From Prosopocoilus inquinatus (taxonomy: Eukaryota; Arthropoda; Insecta; Coleoptera; Lucanidae): a stretch of 64,000 nt of DNA. The notes under the pieces were generated by a model. It was not told the DNA's origin. It ran no database searches and saw only the letters and a program-made list of their open reading frames with translations. The position numbers and the translations under genes were made by a program. How positions within the stretch are numbered: the first letter of the stretch is position 1; each line of letters starts with the position of its first letter. The stretch covers positions 62,990,713-63,054,712 of the forward strand of contig CM069871.1 of assembly GCA_036172665.1 (NCBI GenBank). The letters are read 5' to 3'. Below are positions 57,157 to 64,000 of this stretch, in pieces.

Positions 57157-59222
57157 TTGGAGTTAGGAAGATGCGGTTTTCACTGCTGCGTAGCATTCGG
57201 CCAGCTGCATAATACAGATGCAGTTTCGACCTTCACACTCGATTGGAAAAGAAGTTTTCGCTTTGGAAAAATTGCTGTTTGTGGGGGAATTAAACGTTTC
57301 CCTCTCAGGGGAATGACGTTCTCCACTGGTCATCCAACGGAGGAAACAGCATCGTTCCATCTCTCTCCGTCTCTGAGTAATAGCGATTTTTCTGAAAGAA
57401 ATTGGCGGAGGCGCCGGGTATGAATTTAAACAAGCATTATCTCCGGAACGGTTGGAGTTAGGAAGATGCGGTTTTCACTGCTGCGTAGCATTCGGCCAGC
57501 TGCATAATACAGATGCAGTTTCGAAATTCACACTCGATTGGAAAAGAAGTTTTCGTATTGGGGAAATTGCTGTTTGTGGGGGGAATTAAACGTTTCCATC
57601 TCAGGAGAATGACGTCCTCCACTGGTCATCCAACGGAGAAAACAGCATCGTTCCATCTCTCTCCGTCTCTGAGTAATCGCGATTTTTCTGAAAAAAATTG
57701 GCGGAGGCGCCGGGTATGAAATTAAACAAGCAATATCTCCGGAACGGTTGGAGTTAGGAAGATGCGGTTTTCACTGCTGCGTAGCATTCGGCCAGCTGCA
57801 TAATACAGATGCAGTTTCGACCTTCACACTCGATTGGAAAAGAAGTTTTCGCTTTGGAAAAATTGCTGTTTGTGGGGGAATTAAACGTTTCCCTCTCAGG
57901 GGAATGACGTTCTCCACTGGTCATCCAACGGAGGAAACAGCATCGTTCCATCTCTCTCCGTCTCTGAGTAATCGCGATTTTTCTGAAAAAAATTGGCGGA
58001 GGCGCCGGGTATGAAATTAAACAAGCAATATCTCCGGAACGGTTGGAGTTAGGAAGATGCGGTTTTCACTGCTGCGTAGCATTCGGCCAGCTGCATAATA
58101 CAGATGCAGTTTCGACCTTCACACTCGATTGGAAAAGAAGTTTTCGCTTTGGAAAAGTTGCTGTTTGTGGGGGAATTAAACGTTTCCCTCTCAGGGGAAT
58201 GACGTTCTCCACTGGTCATCCAACGGAGAAAACAGCATCGTTTCATCTCTCTCCGTCTCTGAGTAATCGCGATTTTTCTGAAAAAAATTGGCGGAGGCGC
58301 CGGGTATGAATTTAAACAAGCAATATCTCCGGAACGGTTGGAGTTAGGAAGATGCGGTTTTCACTGCTGCGTAGCATTCGGCCAGCTGCATAATACAGAT
58401 GCAGTTTCGACCTTCACACTCGATTGGAAAAGAAGTTTTCGCTTTGGAAAAATTGCTGTTTGTGGAGGAATTAAACGTTTCCCTCTCAGGAGAATGACGT
58501 TCTCCACTGGTCATCCAACGGAGAAAACAGCATCGTTCCATCTCTCTCCGTCTCTGAGTAATCGCGATTTTTCTGAAAAAAATTGGCGGAGGCGCCGGGT
58601 ATGAAATTAAACAAGCAATATCTCCGGAACGGTTGGAGTTAGGAAGATGCGGTTTTCACTGCTGCGTAGCATTCGGCCAGCTGCATAATACAGATGCAGT
58701 TTCGACCTTCACACTCGATTGGAAAAGAAGTTTTCGCTTTGGAAAAATTGCTGTTTGTGGGGGAATTAAACGTTTCCCTCTCAGGGGAATGACGTTCTCC
58801 ACTGGTCATCCAACGGAGAAAACAGCATCGTTCCATCTCTCTCCGTCTCTGAGTAATAGCGATTTTTCTGAAAGAAATTGGCGGAGGCGCCGGGTATGAA
58901 TTTAAACAAGCATTATCTCCGGAACGGTTGGAGTTAGGAAGATGCGGTTTTCACTGCTGCGTAGCATTCGGCCAGCTGCATAATACACATGCAGTTTCGA
59001 CCTTCACACTCGATTGGAAAGGAAGTTTTCGCTTTTTAAAAATTGCTGTTTGTGGGGGAATTAAACGTTTCCCTCTCAGGGGAATGACGTTCTCCACTGG
59101 TCATCCAACGGAGAAAACAGCATCGTTCCATCTCTCTCCGTCTCTGAGTAATCGCGATTTTTCTGAAAGAAATTGGCGGAGGCGCCGGGTATGAATTTAA
59201 ACAAACATTATCTCCGGAACGG
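57157..59222 (+). repeat. Seven-unit higher-order repeat of 2066 bp, copy 2
   Basis: Direct tandem copy of 55091-57156, collinear until the seventh unit (58928). There the sequence changes to gaaaggaag with gctttttaaaaattg and joins the match to 52366-53378. The seventh unit is therefore an exchange point. Confidence 0.9.
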
Positions 59223-59871
59223 TTGGAGTTAGGAAGATGCGGTTTTCACTGCTGCGTAGCATTCGGCCAGCTGCATAATACAGATGCAGTTTCGACCTTC
59301 ACACTCGATTGGAAAAGAAGTTTTCGCTTTGGAAAAATTGCTGTTTGTGGGGGAATTAAACGTTTCCCTCTCAGGGGAATGAAGTTCTCCACTGGTCATC
59401 CAACGGAGGAAACAGCATCGTTCCATCTCTCTCCGTCTCTGAGTAATCGCGATTTTTCTGAAAAAAATTGGCGGAGGCGCCGGGTATGAAATTAAACAAG
59501 CAATATCTCCGGAACGGTTGGAGTTAGGAAGATGCGGTTTTCACTGCTGCGTAGCATTCGGCCAGCTGCATAATACAGATGCAGTTTCGACCTTCACACT
59601 CGATTGGAAAAGAAGTTTTCGCTTTGGAAAAATTGCTGTTTGTGGGGGAATTAAACGTTTCCCTCTCAGGGGAATGACGTTCTCCACTGGTCATCCAACG
59701 GAGAAAACAGCATCGTTCCATCTCTCTCCGTCTCTGAGTAATCGCGATTTTTCTGAAAGAAATTGGCGGAGGCGCCGGGTATGAATTTAAACAAGCATTA
59801 TCTCCGGAACGGTTGGAGTTAGGAAGATGCGGTTTTCACTGCTGCGTAGCATTCGGCCAGCTGCATAATAC
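58859..59871 (+). repeat. Segmental copy L2 (partner 52366-53378)
   Basis: Second copy at offset 6493. It bridges the end of the 2066-bp repeat and the start of the 4.3-kb K2 copy, so three duplications abut within about 900 bp. Confidence 0.87.
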
Positions 59872-62800
59872 AGATGCAGTTTCGACCTTCACACTCGATT
59901 GGAAAAGAAGTTTTCGCTTTGGAAAAGTTGCTGTTTGTGGGGGAATTAAACGTTTCCCTCTCAGGGGAATGACGTTCTCCACTGGTCATCCAACGGAGAA
60001 AACAGCATCGTTTCATCTCTCTCCGTCTCTGAGTAATCGCGATTTTTCTGAAAAAAATTGGCGGAGGCGCCGGGTATGAAATTAAATAAGCAATATCTCC
60101 GGAACGGTTGGAGTTAGGAAGATGCGGTTTTCACTGCTGCGTAGCATTCGGCCAGCTGCATAATACAGATGCAGTTTCGACCTTCACACTCGATTGGAAA
60201 AGAAGTTTTCGCTTTGGAAAAATTGCTGTTTGTGGAGGAATTAAACGTTTCCCTCTCAGGAGAATGACGTTTTTCCACTGGTCATCCAGCGGAGAAAACA
60301 GCATCGTTCCATCTCTCTCCGTCTCTGAGTTATCCCGATTTTTCTGAAGGAAATTGGCGGAGGCGCCGGGTATGAATTTAAACAAGCATTATCTCCGGAA
60401 CGGTTGGAGTTAGGAAGATGCGGTTTTCACTGCTGCGTAGCATTCGGCAAGCTGCATAATACAGATGCAGTTTCGACCTTCACACTCGATTGGAAAAGAA
60501 GTTTTCGCTTTGGAAAAATTGCTGTTTGTGGGGGAATTAAACCTTTTCCTCTCAGGGGAATGACGTTCTCCACTGGTCATCCAACGGAGAAAACAGCATG
60601 GTTCTATCTCTCTCCGTCTCTGGGTAATCGTGAGTTTTCTGAAAAAGATTGGCGGAGTCGCCTGGTATGAATTTAAACAAGCAATATCTCCGGAACGGTT
60701 GGAGTTAGGAAGATGCGGTTTTCACTGCTGCGTAGCATTCGGCAAGCTGCATAATACAGATGCAGTTTCGACCTTCACACTCGATTGGAAAAGAAGTTTT
60801 CGCTTTGGAAAAATTGCTGTTTGTGGGGGAATTAAACGTTTCCCTCTCAGGGGAATGACGTTCTCCACTGGTCATCCAACGGAGGAAACAGCATCGTTCC
60901 ATCTCTCTCCGTCTCTGAGTAATCGCGATTTTTCTGAAAAAAATTGGCGGAGGCGCCGGGTATGAAATTAAACAAGCAATATCTCCGGAACGGTTGGAGT
61001 TAGGAAGATGCGGTTTTCACTGCTGCGTAGCATTCGGCCAGCTGCATAATACAGATGCAGTTTCGACCTTCACACTCGATTGGAAAAGAAGTTTTCGCTT
61101 TGGAAAAATTGCTGTTTGTGGGGGAATTAAACGTTTCCCTCTCAGGGGAATGACGTTCTCCACTGGTCATCCAACGGAGGAAACAGCATCGTTCCATCTC
61201 TCTCCGTCTCTGAGTAATCGCGATTTTTCTGAAAAAAATTGGCGGAGGCGCCGGGTATGAAATTAAACAAGCAATATCTCCGGAACGGTTGGAGTTAGGA
61301 AGATGCGGTTTTCACTGCTGCGTAGCATTCGGCCAGCTGCATAATACAGATGCAGTTTCGACCTTCACACTCGATTGGAAAAGAAGTTTTCGCTTTGGAA
61401 AAATTGCTGTTTGTGGGGGAATTAAACGTTTCCCTCTCAGGGGAATGACGTTCTCCACTGGTCATCCAACGGAGAAAACAGCATCGTTCTATCTCTCTCC
61501 GTCTCTGAATAATAGCGATTTTTCTGAAAGAAATTGGCGGAGGCGCCGGGTATGAATTTAAACAAGCATTATCTCCGGAACGGTTGGAGTTAGGAAGACG
61601 CGGTTTTCACTGCTGCGTAGCATTCGGCTAGCTGCATAATACAGATGCAGTTTCGACCTTCACACTCGATTGGAAAAGAAGTTTTCGCTTTGGAAAAATT
61701 GCTGTTTGTGGGGGAATTAGACGTTTCCCTCTCAGGGGAATGACGTTCTCCACTGGTCATCCAACGGAGAAAACAGCATCGTTCCATCTCTCTCCGTCTC
61801 TGAGTAATCGCGATTTTTCTGAAAGAAATTGGCGGAGGCGCCGGGTATGAATTTAAACAAGCATTATCTCCGGAACGGTTGGAGTTAGGAAGATGCGGTT
61901 TTCACTGCTGCGTAGCATTCGGCCAGCTGCATAATACAGATGCAGTTTCGACCTTCACACTCGATTGGAAAAGAAGTTTTCGCTTTGGAAAAATTGCTGT
62001 TTGTGGGGGAATTAAGCGTTTCCCTCTCAGGGGAATGACGTTCTCCACTGGTCATCCAACGGAGAAAACAGCATCGTTCCATCTCTCTCCGTCTCTGAGT
62101 AATCGCGATTTTTCTGAAAGAAATTGGCGGAGGCGCCGGGTATGAATTTAAACAAGCATTATCTCCGGAACGGTTGGAGTTAGGAAGATGCGGTTTTCAC
62201 TGCTGCGTGTCATTCGACCAGCTGCATAATACAGATGCAGTTTCGACCTTCACACTCGATTGGAAAAGAAGTTTTCGCTTTGGAAAAATTGCTGTTTGTG
62301 GGGGAATTAAACGTTTCCATCTCAGGAGAATGACGTCCTCCACTGGTCATCCAACGGAGAAAACAGCATCGTTCCATCTCTCTCCGTCTCTGAGTAATCG
62401 CGATTTTTCTGAAAAAAATTGGCGGAGGCGCCGGGTATGAAATTAAACAAGCAATATCTCCGGAACGGTTGGAGATAGGAAGATGCGGTTTTCACTGCTG
62501 CGTAGCATTCGGCCAGCTGCATAATACAGATGCAGTTTCGACCTTCACACTCGATTGGAAAAGAAGTTTTCGCTTTGGAAAAATTGCTGTTTGTGGGGGA
62601 ATTAAACGTTTCCCTCTCAGGGGAATGACGTTCTCCACTGGTCATCCAACGGAGAAAACAGCATCGTTCCATCTCTCTCCGTCTCTGAGTAATAGCGATT
62701 TTTCTGAAAGAAATTGGCGGAGGCGCCGGGTATGAATTTAAACAAGCAATATCTCCGGAACGGTTGGAGTTAGGAAGATGCGGTTTTCACTGCTGCGTAG

Positions 62801-64000
62801 CATTCGGCCAGCTGCATAATACAGATGCAGTTTCGACCTTCACACTCGATTGGAAAAGAAGTTTTCGCTTTGGAAAAATTGCTGTTTGTGGAGGAATTAA
62901 ACGTTTCCCTCTCAGGGGAATGACGTTCTCCACTGGTCATCCAACGGAGAAAACAGCATCGTTCCATCTCTCTCCGTCTCTGAGTAATCGCGATTTTTCT
63001 GAAAAAAATTGGCGGAGGCGCCGGGTATGAAATTAAACAAGCAATATCTCCGGAACGGTTGGAGTTAGGAAGATGCGGTTTTCACTGCTGCGTAGCATTC
63101 GGCCAGCTGCATAATACAGATGCAGTTTCGACCTTCACACTCGATTGGAAAAGAAGTTTTCGCTTTGGAAAAATTGCTGTTTGTGGGGGAATTAAACGTT
63201 TCCCTCTCAGGGGAATGACGTTCTCCACTGGTCATCCAACGGAGAAAACAGCATCGTTCTATCTCTCTCCGTCTCTGAATAATAGCGATTTTTCTGAAAG
63301 AAATTGGCGGAGGCGCCGGGTATGAATTTAAACAAGCATTATCTCCGGAACGGTTGGAGTTAGGAAGACGCGGTTTTCACTGCTGCGTAGCATTCGGCTA
63401 GCTGCATAATACAGATGCAGTTTCGACCTTCACACTCGATTGGAAAAGAAGTTTTCGCTTTGGAAAAATTGCTGTTTGTGGGGGAATTAGACGTTTCCCT
63501 CTCAGGGGAATGACGTTCTCCACTGGTCATCCAACGGAGAAAACAGCATCGTTCCATCTCTCTCCGTCTCTGAGTAATCGCGATTTTTCTGAAAGAAATT
63601 GGCGGAGGCGCCGGGTATGAATTTAAACAAGCATTATCTCCGGAACGGTTGGAGTTAGGAAGATGCGGTTTTCACTGCTGCGTAGCATTCGGCCAGCTGC
63701 ATAATACAGATGCAGTTTCGACCTTCACACTCGATTGGAAAAGAAGTTTTCGCTTTGGAAAAATTGCTGTTTGTGGGGGAATTAAGCGTTTCCCTCTCAG
63801 GGGAATGACGTTCTCCACTGGTCATCCAACGGAGAAAACAGCATCGTTCCATCTCTCTCCGTCTCTGAGTAATCGCGATTTTTCTGAAAGAAATTGGCGG
63901 AGGCGCCGGGTATGAATTTAAACAAGCATTATCTCCGGAACGGTTGGAGTTAGGAAGATGCGGTTTTCACTGCTGCGTGTCATTCGACCAGCTGCATAAT
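59705..64000 (+). repeat. Segmental copy K2 (partner 37413-41708)
   Basis: At least 4296 bp match at offset 22,292 with no difference noticed, continuing to the window edge. With copies this similar, a recent duplication is likely, though an assembly artefact must be excluded. Confidence 0.88.

Larger units (their letters stand above)
1..64000 (+). repeat. 295-bp satellite DNA array (fills the window)
   Basis: Head-to-tail copies of one 295-bp unit cover every position except the six minisatellite inserts. Unit starts (the ttggagtt block) fall at 127, 421, 716, 1011 and so on to 63944. All copies are in the same orientation, and no unrelated sequence longer than the cassette inserts interrupts them. 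Most units differ from each other at only a few sites. Both window edges lie inside the array, so its true length is unknown. Stretches this long and this homogeneous are typical of eukaryotic centromeric, pericentromeric or subtelomeric satellites; which of these applies cannot be decided here. No similarity to a named satellite family was recognised. Confidence 0.97.
50960..64000 (+). repeat. Array segment 7: 44 units plus a partial
   Basis: Units run from 50960 to 63649, and a partial one starts at 63944. Units of 296 bp lie at 54500, 55386, 57452 and 60108; the two middle ones owe their extra base to a G in gtgggggg, not to the T of the main 296-bp subfamily. The segment contains the 2066-bp higher-order repeat and the K2 duplication. 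No gene or other sequence is seen. Confidence 0.93.

Noticed and set aside
1..64000. Hundreds of recurrent open frames as a protein-coding gene family
   Set aside because: The period is 295 bp, so frames rotate. 1-bp indel units and stop-changing variants are tolerated, + frames start only at TTG, substitutions are often amino-acid changing in both frames, and no domain is recognisable.
1..64000. Ribosomal DNA spacer or telomeric repeat
   Set aside because: No rRNA-like sequence lies anywhere in 64 kb and no short telomere-type repeats were seen. An rDNA spacer would normally be interrupted by rRNA genes, although genes outside the window cannot be excluded.

Overview
The whole 64,000-base window is one uninterrupted tandem array of a satellite with a 295-bp repeat unit. 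All copies point the same way and the array runs off both ends. I find no convincing protein gene, RNA gene, transposon or CRISPR array. I placed 207 complete or near-complete units plus partial units at each edge, taking as unit start the conserved ttggagtt block, first complete at 127. An array this size, with near-identical head-to-tail units and segmental duplications, suggests a eukaryotic chromosome, most likely heterochromatin. A reference unit (6988-7282) is about 46% GC and holds 18 CpG sites, so CpG is not depleted. That argues against a heavily CpG-methylated germline such as a vertebrate's, but the species cannot be named from this sequence.

Layout: 1-3932 (13 units plus a partial); cassette 1 (3933-4477); 4478-4966 (two units, one with a 72-bp deletion); cassette 2 (4967-5511); 5512-13153 (26 units); cassette 3 (13154-13698); 13699-24584 (37 units); cassette 4 (24585-25129); 25130-44277 (65 units); cassette 5 (44278-44762); 44763-50636 (20 units); cassette 6 (50637-50959); 50960-64000 (44 units plus a partial). 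In each cassette the first ~65 bp of a satellite unit are replaced by a perfect 12-bp inverted repeat and a degenerate 12-bp minisatellite of the form cacgagcactcg. The minisatellite is 264 bp in four cassettes, 204 bp in the fifth and 42 bp in the sixth. All six share the same junctions and interruptions, so they descend from one founding rearrangement.

Above the 295-bp period the array is a mosaic of segmental copies: local higher-order repeats of 885, 1179, 1770 and 2066 bp, and long-distance copies at offsets of about 4.4, 6.5, 7.7, 17.3, 20.8 and 22.3 kb, several with very few or no differences noticed. This is the pattern expected of recent unequal exchange or amplification. Named subfamilies (a 296-bp form, an aaacctttt/gggtaatcgtgag form, and a divergent pair near 27.2 and 48.0 kb) and chimeric units mark recombination points.

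The open frames that recur in every unit (about 88 codons on +, about 65 codons on -) look like by-products of a high-copy repeat. The period is 295, not a multiple of 3; 1-bp indel variants occur; the + frames begin only at TTG; and base changes show no codon pattern. The most distinctive feature is the cassette: its fold-back junction and its dispersal and contraction across the array.
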